Part shown: positions 8,801 through 16,352 of the stretch, piece by piece
Numbering within the stretch: the first letter of the stretch is position 1
Layout of the letters: every line of letters starts with the position of its first letter
Assembly: GCA_026392145.1 (NCBI GenBank)
Contig: JAPLCS010000331.1
Coordinates: 1-18,930, forward strand
DNA: 18,930 bases
Reading direction: 5' to 3'
DNA from: Fimbriimonadales bacterium
GTDB lineage: Bacteria > Armatimonadota > Fimbriimonadia > Fimbriimonadales > Fimbriimonadaceae
Notes under the pieces: model-generated
The model's database searches: none
What the model was told of the DNA's origin: nothing
What the model saw: the letters and a program-made list of their open reading frames with translations, nothing else
Translations under genes and position numbers: made by a program

Positions 8801-9252
8801 GTGGATTGTCGATTTTGCTCTTCAAAAACTGTTCTCTGCAAATCCATCCTGAGTTTCCGAACATCGTCGGCAGAATCAACAGCATTAGCAGCTCCAAGTA
8901 ATCGCTCAATTGTGTCCAAAATGCGGGCTGTATCATCGCTACTAAATGGCTCGTTGTGGGCCCACTGATTTCGAGCTTCTCGAAGCTCTGTGGCAAATGC
9001 CTGCTCTGCCCTCGAAAGCGATTCCTTGAAGTCGTATCCGCACTCAGTGATAGCACGTAACTGCACCTGCGGATCATGCTTCTGGTACGTTTTAGTCGCT
9101 CCACCCACCTTCGCGGCATCTTTTTGAGCCCAGACGATATGCCAATCTCTTGAGTTCATTGACTTCTGCATGACTTCATCAACTAAGTCTTTCAACCCTT
9201 CAGCCAGGAGTTCAAAACCTTTACTCACACGGTCTCGGTTGCTAATCGCCAT
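5893..9252 (-). CDS. DUF499 ATPase with N-terminal Swt1-type HEPN domain
   Basis: Encodes 1119 residues. Residues about 5-120 match the Swt1-type HEPN helical domain, including RNQWAHNEPFS (94-104), where Arg94 and His99 form the Rx4H pair that is catalytic in HEPN RNases. The DUF499 P-loop ATPase follows: Walker A FGGGKTHS (246-253) and Walker B AIILIDEWVAY (358-368), then an arginine-rich region and a long C-terminal part that ends in a low-complexity linker (about 1010-1040) and a small beta domain. DUF499 proteins are known partners of DUF1156 methylases in anti-phage cassettes. The gene overlaps the end of the methylase gene by 11 bases and has a strong AGGAG 7 bases before its ATG. I infer an ATP-driven sensor or motor with a possible RNase activity, which would allow abortive infection. 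Confidence 0.85.
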   Translation of the reverse strand: MAISNRDRVSKGFELLAEGLKDLVDEVMQKSMNSRDWHIVWAQKDAAKVGGATKTYQKHDPQVQLRAITECGYDFKESLSRAEQAFATELREARNQWAHNEPFSSDDTARILDTIERLLGAANAVDSADDVRKLRMDLQRTVFEEQNRQSTRRTNMAVVAGEGLKPWREVIQPHDDVARGEFNASEFAADLHLVATGEASPEYLDAVEFFSRTFLTEGLKDLLSRALRRLSGDMNASPVVNLQTNFGGGKTHSMLALFHLFSGIPAAKFPQEIQELIVANGGVKIEELGVRRVALVGTSLKAGAPSIKTDGTVVNTIWGELAWQLGGAEAYQMIAESDKNGTSPGDALGSLFKSFGPAIILIDEWVAYARQLVGKDDLPAGTFDTQFTFAQALTEMVQGVPGLMLIVSIPASDVINLEGIASGSDIEIGGSNGQVALERLQNVVRRVADQWRPTSKQESFEIVRRRLFKTPDSQGHADIAAIAKKFVKLYRENHGQFPVEAEDPKYESRIISSYPVHPELFDRLYEDWSTLDRFQRTRGVLSLMSAVVHELWKSGDTGPLILSGSIPLDEPRVNQVLTQYLDDSWKPIIDADIDGESAVSNKIDNDRPNLGQRHVTRRVARAIFMGSAPRLRSTRKGLEKQYLWLGVAIPGDAIGNFGSALDLMSQRSTYFFEEQGHYWFDTQASASKTAKDYSDRMRDEPEKVWQEIVRRLQSEGKGRGIFDGVHIAPSTSGDVPESENLRLVILHPQFSYSKKVPGNSASTFIKKMIETKGSGQRIQRNTLVFAAPDQEKLENLEDAVRQHLGWQLVARNFEQLNLSAQQKKQADEWVSRTDRSVTDKIGETYSWAANASQLDATQPYELEFSKVETSSQSLAERVGQKLQRSGVVVSVFSAAGIGAELSTHLKLVWGKGDLRVDELWTYFTRHTYLPKLANRSVLDEAVKSLPAAILFGEEAFGVAQGVEDKTGRYIDLVLPGDYTHAVQVTDATLLVTITKAKEQRTADLAATKNEDTVIPEIPDSSGGGESSTTQPVTVVDPVPSPIVNNRFFGTLVIDSVSYARDFTNLNREILDRISDSDVELEITVEIQAKKKNGFDPAVQRTVSENAKALKFRDASFEEE

Positions 9253-12034
9253 CTTCTTGCTCCTCTAGATAATCAAACAAAGACGATTCTTTTAGTTTTG
9301 GCCTGTTTAGATCTCGGTGTGACTGCAAAGTGAGGTCACCCCAAGCACTAACTAGGCTGTTGAATAGAATGGCATCTTTTGTGTCTCCATTTTTCTCTGC
9401 CTCGTAGAAGAGCAAAAAGCCAAGTTCCTTTACAGGATCCAGCCCCACTCGACTCTCGACAGCTGGAAGCTTATGGGCAACAGCTTCAGCGCCTTTTGTA
9501 GCCATCATTCCAGCAAGTCTTACCGTGCACTCCCAGATACTAATTGATTCGTCATTGAACGGATCCCAGCCTGCGGAATCTGCGAGCTTTGAAGGCGAAA
9601 TAAGATGCGCTTTCCCGGCTTTTGCGGAGAATATTCCACCTCGCTCTAGAACTGGTATTGAGGTGTCAGATGATCTCGCGAGTTGGTCTGCGATTCCAGA
9701 TGCTTCATCATTCCATCCATACTGTTTGTACCATTTGACCGCGAATCTAGTAACTGGGTCAAAGTCTGACTCCTGTTCGTTGAGGACATCATCCAAAGCG
9801 GTATTAATTAGTAGCAAAGCCTCCTTTACAGACATATCGGTGCCATCGTTTTCTCGCACGCGCGAGTATCTCGAAAAGACAGAGATTCCAGGCCCAATAG
9901 CTGCCTGCGCGAGGTCAACAGGTGCAATTGCTCCTTGCATCAATTCACGCAACGCACCGGGTAGTTCATTCTTTAATGCACCCAAGAAACCGCGTCTGGT
10001 TGTCGCCTCTGCATGTTCGCTGCGAGGCCGGCATGAGAGGACAATCGAGGAGGCTAGAACATTCGTACCGTTCCCAATCATTCGATTTGCTAGTTCACTT
10101 CGAACGGGCCAAGTAGCCGTTATCTCCCAACCAGACTGAATTAGTCCGCTGAGTAGTGTGTGCCAACCTGTCGAACTCTTGCCTGTAGCATCTTCTTCCT
10201 GTTGTTTATAGGCGTAATAGATAGTGATTGGAGCTGCGTGATCGGCCTGTGCTCGGATCCGAGTAAAGACCGAGTTGAATCCATCAACGAAAAATGTTTC
10301 TGCAGCTGCTTTAGAGCCGTGTCGTGTTGGATCGGCTACAAGTTCATCTGCTTTGGGGGTCAAAATGGTATCTAGAGTTTTAGGTAAAACTTGGAGAAGG
10401 GAACGCCTGAGCCAGACATAGAAAAAGTCTGATAAGTCTGCATATCCAATATTGTCGTAATACGGTGGGTCAGTTGAAATAACAAATCCGAGGTAGTCCC
10501 TAGTTGCAGCGTTTGCTTGGGAGACAACGCCTTCGTTCCGGGTAGGAGCATTCATTACAGCTTTTGAGACCCACTCAACCTGGCCAACAAAGTTACCCGT
10601 TGAGGAAGAGAATGGGTTGCTCTCCGCATAATCCCAAACCATTGGAATCGCTTGTCGTGCGAAGAGATTTCGAATGGTCTCTCGCGTGCTGCTCCATGAG
10701 TTCAGCGCATTTCCGTAATCAGTGGTTCGACCAATTGCTAGCGCAAGATACACGGCGATTGCGTCCCCGTAAGCCACGGCACCATTTCCACCGTCTTCAA
10801 GCGAGTTACCTTCTGGAATGCCTGACGCAAGTGTATCTGCGACAACTTTTTCACGAATCACCTGCAAGTTGTCGGAAAGTCCCACGAGTGTTCCAATTTG
10901 GCGGTCGGAAAAAAGGTCTGACCATTCCGTTAGACCGTAGTTTGGGGTCTTGAAATCTCTGGGGTTAGTAGGAATGGTTCCACTTGGAACATTAATTGGA
11001 CGGTCTACGTTTGCGGCTTCCGCCTGATCATCGTTCGGTGCCATATATATCCGACCAGAAGGTCCTTCAACGACCATAGCCATGAGTACTTTCCCTAAAC
11101 GCCCAGCTCGGCCCTCTTTGCGAACATAGTCAAGTGAGATAGGTGTTCCATCGCCAACGGCAAATCCGCCTCGGCGTCCGATAGTTCCGTCTTCATCCGG
11201 TTTAGGGCCATCAGGATCGTGATTAACGCGGAACTTCAACTCACTATTCTCAACTGTCGCTACGATGTAGGCCTCGCTACCTTTTTTCTTACTCAACCAC
11301 CAAGAGCGAACAAGCGGAACCATAATTGGGTTAGCTGGGTTTGGGCTTTGTACAGTTCTAGCCCAAATCCAAGCGATTACCTTCGCATTTGAACTTCCCC
11401 CGATTGAAACCTCTGGGTAGTGGACATCAAGTTGTGACGCGGTTAGGTCGCGCAACGCCTTGCCATATTGACTTATGTCTGCGGCAAGACCTTCGGTCTT
11501 TGTCCAAGAAAACTGACTCTCTGCAAGCCCTGGGTAGACTGGTCTACTCCCAGCAAATCGAGCAGGGAACTCAAGGAGACTCTTGTTCAGGACAACGGCT
11601 AGCGGATTCAAATCTGATGCACTAGACAGCAGCCCCAGCCTTTGGGCCTCGATTGGGATACTGCCACCACCTGCAAATGGATCAAGTACTCGAGGCAATT
11701 CACCTTCATTTGAGTTAAGAATTTCCTGAAGAGCCTCATCAAACAAAGCAGTGTTGTTGAGGTTATCCCAGTTCACGAGTTCCTCTATCAGTCTGTGCAA
11801 ACGAAGTCGCTCACGATCTTGCAATTCGATCGTTGGGAATTTATCTACATCTGAAGAAGGATCGTTAACCAATTGCGCAAATAGAATGGCTCGAGCCGTT
11901 GCTAAGGGTCTACGTGCCCAGTAGAGGTGAAGTGTCGAAGGATGCCCGTGTCGTATGCTCTTCTCGCGGGCAGACTCTCGATTAATTGCTTCCAGTGGAA
12001 GCGAGACTTCAATGAGCTTCTTTTTATAGGTCAC
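9242..12034 (-). CDS. DUF1156 N6-adenine-type DNA methyltransferase
   Basis: Encodes 930 residues. The N-terminal DUF1156 segment is clear: LIEVSLPLEAIN, the Arg/His-rich SIRHGHPSTLH stretch and WARRPLA (about 7-45). The methylase core follows, with SAM-binding motif I VLDPFAGGGSIPIEA (116-130) and catalytic motif IV DPPY (522-525). DPPY is the signature of amino-methyltransferases acting on adenine or cytosine. The wide gap between motif I and motif IV, about 400 residues, is usual for this family and may hold the target-recognition region. The start is GTG at 12034 with an AGG about 8 bases upstream. The gene is 51 bases after the helicase gene and overlaps the DUF499 gene by 11 bases. Expected role: marks self DNA so that the co-encoded helicase and nucleases spare it. 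The recognition site cannot be read from sequence. Confidence 0.9.
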   Translation of the reverse strand: MTYKKKLIEVSLPLEAINRESAREKSIRHGHPSTLHLYWARRPLATARAILFAQLVNDPSSDVDKFPTIELQDRERLRLHRLIEELVNWDNLNNTALFDEALQEILNSNEGELPRVLDPFAGGGSIPIEAQRLGLLSSASDLNPLAVVLNKSLLEFPARFAGSRPVYPGLAESQFSWTKTEGLAADISQYGKALRDLTASQLDVHYPEVSIGGSSNAKVIAWIWARTVQSPNPANPIMVPLVRSWWLSKKKGSEAYIVATVENSELKFRVNHDPDGPKPDEDGTIGRRGGFAVGDGTPISLDYVRKEGRAGRLGKVLMAMVVEGPSGRIYMAPNDDQAEAANVDRPINVPSGTIPTNPRDFKTPNYGLTEWSDLFSDRQIGTLVGLSDNLQVIREKVVADTLASGIPEGNSLEDGGNGAVAYGDAIAVYLALAIGRTTDYGNALNSWSSTRETIRNLFARQAIPMVWDYAESNPFSSSTGNFVGQVEWVSKAVMNAPTRNEGVVSQANAATRDYLGFVISTDPPYYDNIGYADLSDFFYVWLRRSLLQVLPKTLDTILTPKADELVADPTRHGSKAAAETFFVDGFNSVFTRIRAQADHAAPITIYYAYKQQEEDATGKSSTGWHTLLSGLIQSGWEITATWPVRSELANRMIGNGTNVLASSIVLSCRPRSEHAEATTRRGFLGALKNELPGALRELMQGAIAPVDLAQAAIGPGISVFSRYSRVRENDGTDMSVKEALLLINTALDDVLNEQESDFDPVTRFAVKWYKQYGWNDEASGIADQLARSSDTSIPVLERGGIFSAKAGKAHLISPSKLADSAGWDPFNDESISIWECTVRLAGMMATKGAEAVAHKLPAVESRVGLDPVKELGFLLFYEAEKNGDTKDAILFNSLVSAWGDLTLQSHRDLNRPKLKESSLFDYLEEQEDGD
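9260..9264 (-). promoter_or_regulatory. Ribosome binding site of the DUF499 gene inside the methylase gene
   Basis: AGGAG on the minus strand lies 7 bases before the ATG at 9252 and within the last codons of the DUF1156 gene. It supports coupled translation of the two overlapping genes and fixes the DUF499 start. Confidence 0.65.
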
Positions 12035-12085
12035 TCTGGTTACCTGTATCCTTCGATAAGTTATCTAAATGGTTATTCAACATGG

Positions 12086-15000
12086 TCAATGCGGTTCATC
12101 ACCAATTAGCCAGTAGTCCTGCCATCGCTCATTTATAGATGCTGTTCTTTCACTGAGTTGTAGGTGATCAAAAGCTGTAGACAAATATCGCACCTCATCC
12201 AACTCTAAACCTTCAGGGGATACCGAAACTAAAGCCAGACGGTGAGAAAAACCTTGAGTTTGAGCGAAACTAACCTCACTCGCAGTGATTGTGAAAGTAT
12301 CGGCACCGGCAATTCGGCCCTTAACTTCCAAATATACAATTTCCCCATTTGGAGTGATCGAACGCAAATCAAAACCGCGGTTGTTTGGTGGCATCTCAAA
12401 AGGGTCGCGACCGAGTTCGCGTTCACACTTCATCACAAGGTCAACCGCCCGTCGCTCAATGATTTTCCTGTCCTCCGCAGAAGCTGCAAAAGTACCTTGT
12501 TCGTGGGTCTCAAGCAGCAGTTTGGAAGGAACTACGATAGCGGCTGTTCTGACGATTGGTGCAAGGGCTATGAGTGTTGCCTCCCGCTCGATTTCTAGCA
12601 AACGAGAATCCCTTCTTGCCTCTAGATTTCGAGCGCGTTCAAAAGCCGTTCTTGCGCTTATAGAAGAAGGCTTGCCTCTGTCTTCTTGATATAAAAGACG
12701 GTTGTGTTCCGTGTCCCAATGGTTTATCTCTTTGTTCAGTCGTTCGAGAATTTGTAAACGTGTCTTGTCTCGAATCAGTGCCGCGGTTTCCCGGCGACCT
12801 TGGAGAATGGGTGTGATTCCAAGTTCTACAGATCTTCGGCGTGCAACACTTAGGTCCTCGTCGGCCAATTCGACACTTGCGATGACCTTCTCCAGTTGCG
12901 GGATCTGATCAAGAGAAGGTGAATCAAAATCGAGGTAAGGGGCCAAGTTTGCCACGGATGCGCTTGAATCAGCACTAACCTCAATGAAGTCAAAATGCCG
13001 ATCCACTGTCATGGGTGGGTTGGACGAATTTACTATACGCTGCTCTATCGCATAAAGTCGAGAAACGTTAGAGCGTTGATTCTCGCTATTGTCTATGAAG
13101 ATTGTCCCCAGCTCAAGCGACTTACCTAGATCCTCAATCGTCAACTGGATTACGGCTTCGAGTAAAGGATGCCCGGGTGCGAGCAACGTGGCATCGGGCT
13201 TCCCCGTAACTCGCTTTTGTTCGATCTTGAAGGTGACTCTTTCGTAGTGTTCTATGACTGGCGCACGGCGATCCAGCGATAGTGCCTTGTCTCGTATTCG
13301 AGATGGCACGCGCAGAATCTCGTATCTGTCCTGCTCTCGGAGTCTTAATTTACCGCCAAGCCGTTCAAACGCTGGAACGAAGAAGCCTCTAATGAAACCA
13401 GGTTGGAGGCGCTTCTCCTGAGCAGCTTCCATCATTTTCCGAATCCCATCAATGTCCACTCGCTGGAACATCTCAGGGTGCAAAGCTCGCTCCTCCAGTA
13501 ATTCTGCTAACCCCAGTGTCACGCTTTCATCGATAATTTGGTGGAGTCGCTCACGAATCTCAGGCTGATTGCCATACCGGATTGCTTCGATGATTAGAGA
13601 TCGAAGTGGCATATCGCGGAATGCATTGCCTTCACCTAAAACATTGAACAAGTTTCCGTTGTAAGCCTTACCTTGCTGTTCAATTTTCTGGAGAAGCCGC
13701 GTAAAAACCTCCCCTTCTCGCGTATTCGCGGCAACCAGATTCCAGAGGCGGCAAACTTCTTCTTGACCGATCCTGTGAATTCGGCCGAATCGTTGTTCAA
13801 TACGATTTGGATTCCAAGGCAAGTCGTAGTTAACCATCAAGTGAGCACGCTGGAGGTTCAGCCCTTCACCTGCAGCATCTGTAGCAACGAGAACTAGGAC
13901 ATTTGGGTCCTCGGAGAATTGCTCTTGAACGAGCTTACGTTCATGTCGTTTAGTTCCGCCGTGAATTGTCACTACAGCCTCATCACGACCAATCATGTTT
14001 CTTATTTTCTCCTCTAAGTAGCGAAGAGTGTCCTTATGTTCAGTGAAAATAATAATTTTGTGCAGATTGCCATCAGTAGAGCCGAGAAGGAGGTTGTCTT
14101 GAAGAAGAGAACTTAGTTCCAGCCATTTTCGGTCGATGTCGAGGTGGCGAACCCTGCGTGCCAGAGTCACCAATCCTTTTAGCACTTCTATTTCAGCTTG
14201 CAATTCTGCGATGCTTCTGGCCGCAGTTGCTAGATCGACAAACTCGTCAACTTGGTCTTCCAAAACCTCCCTTTCGGCTGCTGTTAGCTCCTCGTCGTAA
14301 TCTTCAAAGGAACTGGCGTCAAGAAGTTCACTAGGTGAGTTCCTAATTTTAGAGATCTCCTGGGTCAGAGTCTCATCTCTAACTCGTTGCTCCAACTTCT
14401 CTTGCCGTCTTTCAAGAGATCTGAGAATGGCTTCAGGGCTGCTTGCAAGTCTGCGCTGAAGGATCGTTAAAGCGAAACCTATGTTGTTTCCACGCTTCTT
14501 GTCTCCAGCCTGAGCTACTGCGTCGGCTCTGTTCATCTCATCACGAACATAAGCGGAAACCGCTTCATAGAGACTTTGCTCGGCTTCGGAGAGGTCATAC
14601 TCCACTGTTTCAGCTCTGCGTTCAGGGAAAAGTGGCTTGCCCTCAAAGGTAAGCAAGTCTTCCTTGACCATGCGCCTCATCAAACCATCTGTGACAGTTT
14701 TATGGACTCCGTCTCTAAACTTGCCTTCAAATCTGTCTGGGTCTACGAGGGACATAAAAAGCTGAAAGTCCTCCTCGTTCCCTGCGTGAGGAGTGGCAGT
14801 CATCAACAGGAAGTTTCGTGAAATTTCAGACAAAAGTTTGCCAAGCGCAAAACGTTTGGTTTCCTTGACTTCCCCGCCCCACGAACTAAAGTGGGCGCTC
14901 ATCCTGTGAGCCTCATCCACTACAACCAGGTCCCAAGATGTTTCTTGAAGTTGTTTTAGGACGGAATCATCAGCACGACTCAATTGATCCATTCGAGCAA

Positions 15001-15610
15001 TAAGCATAGAGTGAGGGCTAAAGATGTTACCGGCATTAAGGCTCTCAAGCATCTGCTTAGTGAGAATCTCGAAACTCAGGTCAAACTTGCTGCTTAATTC
15101 TTCCTGCCATTGGTCAACAAGACCGCCTGGCGCAACAATCAAACACTTCCCTAGGTCCCCGCGGAGTTTGAGTTCTTTAATGTACAAGCCAGCCATGATG
15201 GTCTTTCCTGCGCCAGGGTCATCTGCGAGAAGATATCTGAGCGGAACGCGAGGCAAAAATTCACCATACACTGCGCGAATTTGGTGCGGAAGTGGTTTCA
15301 AGTCTGATGAGTTTACGGCTATGAACGGATCGTAGAGTGCCGCATATTTGATACGGAGCGCCTCAGCTGCCAATTTAAAGTCATCGGCATTACCTTCAAA
15401 TGTGAATGGGCTTGCTTCTGACGCCCAACTGAGGCTCTCAAGGTCTGAGCGAAAAACAATTCGTTCTCCAATTTGGCCATCGTCATACTTATAAATCACA
15501 GAAGCAGCTTCGTCGCCTTGAAGTTCTATATGTGAAACTGTAACGGTTTGCCCAAAGGCAATACCCTTTAGGCGAGAACCTGCATGTATTTGACTAAATG
15601 TAATTGACAT
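12086..15610 (-). CDS. SNF2-type DEAH helicase with C-terminal DUF3883-like domain (DrmD-like)
   Basis: Encodes 1174 residues and is the first gene of the operon. The superfamily 2 helicase motifs are intact: DDPGAGKT (130-137, motif I), VVDEAH (230-235, motif II), LLMTATPHAGN (268-278, motif III), ATDAAGEGLNLQ (576-587) and QRFGRIHRIGQ (606-616, motif VI). Residues about 1055-1150 resemble DUF3883: a CERELGRDP helix, then RGFDLRS and YLEVKGR. These place an Asp and an Ex(K) as in PD-(D/E)xK folds (Asp1081, Glu1095-x-Lys1097). In size and order the protein resembles DrmD of class 1 DISARM. I chose ATG 15610 rather than ATG 15712 because GAGG at 15617-15620 sits 6 bases upstream, the domain begins there, and the extra 34 residues have no similarity to helicase N-termini. 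Likely role: tracks on foreign DNA and powers or directs its cleavage. Confidence 0.88.
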   Translation of the reverse strand: MSITFSQIHAGSRLKGIAFGQTVTVSHIELQGDEAASVIYKYDDGQIGERIVFRSDLESLSWASEASPFTFEGNADDFKLAAEALRIKYAALYDPFIAVNSSDLKPLPHQIRAVYGEFLPRVPLRYLLADDPGAGKTIMAGLYIKELKLRGDLGKCLIVAPGGLVDQWQEELSSKFDLSFEILTKQMLESLNAGNIFSPHSMLIARMDQLSRADDSVLKQLQETSWDLVVVDEAHRMSAHFSSWGGEVKETKRFALGKLLSEISRNFLLMTATPHAGNEEDFQLFMSLVDPDRFEGKFRDGVHKTVTDGLMRRMVKEDLLTFEGKPLFPERRAETVEYDLSEAEQSLYEAVSAYVRDEMNRADAVAQAGDKKRGNNIGFALTILQRRLASSPEAILRSLERRQEKLEQRVRDETLTQEISKIRNSPSELLDASSFEDYDEELTAAEREVLEDQVDEFVDLATAARSIAELQAEIEVLKGLVTLARRVRHLDIDRKWLELSSLLQDNLLLGSTDGNLHKIIIFTEHKDTLRYLEEKIRNMIGRDEAVVTIHGGTKRHERKLVQEQFSEDPNVLVLVATDAAGEGLNLQRAHLMVNYDLPWNPNRIEQRFGRIHRIGQEEVCRLWNLVAANTREGEVFTRLLQKIEQQGKAYNGNLFNVLGEGNAFRDMPLRSLIIEAIRYGNQPEIRERLHQIIDESVTLGLAELLEERALHPEMFQRVDIDGIRKMMEAAQEKRLQPGFIRGFFVPAFERLGGKLRLREQDRYEILRVPSRIRDKALSLDRRAPVIEHYERVTFKIEQKRVTGKPDATLLAPGHPLLEAVIQLTIEDLGKSLELGTIFIDNSENQRSNVSRLYAIEQRIVNSSNPPMTVDRHFDFIEVSADSSASVANLAPYLDFDSPSLDQIPQLEKVIASVELADEDLSVARRRSVELGITPILQGRRETAALIRDKTRLQILERLNKEINHWDTEHNRLLYQEDRGKPSSISARTAFERARNLEARRDSRLLEIEREATLIALAPIVRTAAIVVPSKLLLETHEQGTFAASAEDRKIIERRAVDLVMKCERELGRDPFEMPPNNRGFDLRSITPNGEIVYLEVKGRIAGADTFTITASEVSFAQTQGFSHRLALVSVSPEGLELDEVRYLSTAFDHLQLSERTASINERWQDYWLIGDEPH

Positions 15611-15616
15611 ACATAG

Positions 15617-15620
15617 CCTC
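15617..15620 (-). promoter_or_regulatory. Ribosome binding site deciding the helicase start
   Basis: GCGAGG on the minus strand ends 6 bases before the ATG at 15610. No comparable site precedes the longer possible start at 15712. Confidence 0.55.
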
Positions 15621-15888
15621 GCTTTTAGGAGACGTATCAGAAATAAATTTAAACGGCATTGAATCTGTTGAAGGCACAGATAATACCCTTGTTTTGCGTA
15701 TCCCTGCGTCACTGTCCAATTGCATAATGTTCACATTCTATTGGTGCTGTGTGACATTAAAGTTTCCCACATGGAGTCGCTCTAACCATTTAGCGATTTC
15801 AGATTGATCTAGCCAGAGATGGTTATAGAAGGAGACTTATGTAGCCTTTCCAATTATTCGGTCAGACAGATTCGCATTTCTGGGCAAA

Positions 15889-15955
15889 TTTGCAATGTCA
15901 GACCAAAGCTATAAACTCTAATATCCGAACATATGTTCGAGATTCTTGTTAGGGT
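15889..15955 (+). repeat. Direct repeat copy A: SOS promoter of the DUF6504 gene
   Basis: Bases 15889-15939 match 17834-17884 at 46 of 51 positions without a gap, and a shared TTAGGGT ribosome-binding segment follows in both. The unit contains TATAAA at 15910-15915 as the likely -10 and the LexA-type palindrome just downstream of it, so binding there would block the start of transcription. A TTGCAA at 15890-15895 could be a -35 but the 14-base spacer is short. Confidence 0.75.
15926..15939. promoter_or_regulatory. SOS box (LexA operator) upstream of DUF6504
   Basis: CGAACATATGTTCG is a perfect palindrome that contains GAAC-N4-GTTC, the LexA consensus of Gram-positive bacteria and Actinomycetota. 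It begins 10 bases after the presumed -10 TATAAA and 35 bases before the ATG, a position suited to repression. DNA damage should therefore induce the DUF6504 gene and perhaps the acidic small gene behind it. The defence operon's start is about 317 bases away on the other strand and need not be affected. Confidence 0.88.
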
Positions 15956-15960
15956 GATTT

Positions 15961-16245
15961 ATGGTTCGTATAGACGAAGCTGTGGCTGTTTTAGTGGATC
16001 AGGAAGGTGCTCCTACCCTCTTCAGATGGAGAGAAATGGACTATCAGGTTAGTTCTAGGCCAGTTAGATGGTTTGCCAGGACTGAATGGTGGGTAGGAGA
16101 AAGAGCCCATAGAGGAATAGGTTCTGGTGCTGTTGAAGTCGAGATCTGGCGCTTTCTGGCCGCAGGAGACGGAACAATGACATTCTTTGAACTGCTTCAT
16201 AACGCGACTGACGCCACTTGGAAGCTGACTAAACGGTTTGAGTAA
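15961..16245 (+). CDS. DUF6504 protein of the SOS mutagenesis locus
   Basis: Encodes 94 residues that match DUF6504: an N-terminal beta strand (EAVAVLVDQEGAPTLFRWRE), YQVSSRPVRWFAR and EWWVGE in the middle, then IWRFLAA and a closing WKLTKRFE. In Actinomycetota this small domain is typically encoded between imuB and dnaE2, so it is assumed to serve the ImuB-DnaE2 mutasome; its molecular role is unknown. Here it is directly behind its own SOS promoter, with no imuB before it. AGGG lies 7 bases before the ATG. The gene points towards dnaE2 but is separated from it by about 1.66 kb that contains two other genes. Confidence 0.8.
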   Translation: MVRIDEAVAVLVDQEGAPTLFRWREMDYQVSSRPVRWFARTEWWVGERAHRGIGSGAVEVEIWRFLAAGDGTMTFFELLHNATDATWKLTKRFE

Positions 16246-16341
16246 CGTCATCGTTGGTGCATTCAAGCAGATCAGAAAAGTGACTGAATTGTGACAACAG
16301 AAACTAACACAGATTGTTGCCTTACGGGGATAATTATTTCT

Positions 16342-16347
16342 GGAGGT
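16342..16347 (+). promoter_or_regulatory. Strong ribosome binding site of the acidic small gene
   Basis: GGAGGT ends 5 bases before ATG 16353. It supports this start over the in-frame ATG at 16314, which has no such site. A GATAAT at 16329-16334 overlaps the region and might be a -10 box, but I see no matching -35. Confidence 0.65.
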
Positions 16348-16352
16348 TGAGA

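Larger units (their letters stand above)
15611..15960. promoter_or_regulatory. Divergent control region between the defence operon and the SOS gene DUF6504
   Basis: This 350-base stretch holds no convincing gene. It must contain the promoter of the minus-strand operon. No clear -10/-35 pair could be picked out for it, though the region near 15640-15760 is AT-rich. The right end holds the SOS promoter of DUF6504 (15889-15955). At 15829-15844 a good Shine-Dalgarno sequence is followed by ATG and at once by TAG, possibly the relic of a lost gene start. No imuB sequence is visible here although DUF6504 genes usually follow imuB. Confidence 0.5.

Noticed and set aside
9525..10139. Plus-strand open frame of 204 residues opposite the methylase gene
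   Set aside because: It lies fully within the well-supported DUF1156 gene on the other strand, has no recognisable domain and looks like an antisense shadow.
4076..15610. Complete DISARM system
   Set aside because: Only the helicase and methylase resemble DISARM parts; no DUF1998 protein, DrmA-type helicase or PLD protein is present in the window.
15604..15807. Short plus-strand frame in the divergent control region
   Set aside because: No ribosome binding site, overlaps the helicase start region, and the translation resembles no known protein.
15783..15825. Inverted repeat TAACCAT ... ATGGTTA
   Set aside because: Seven-base arms with a 29-base loop are expected by chance in a region of this size, and there is no supporting context.
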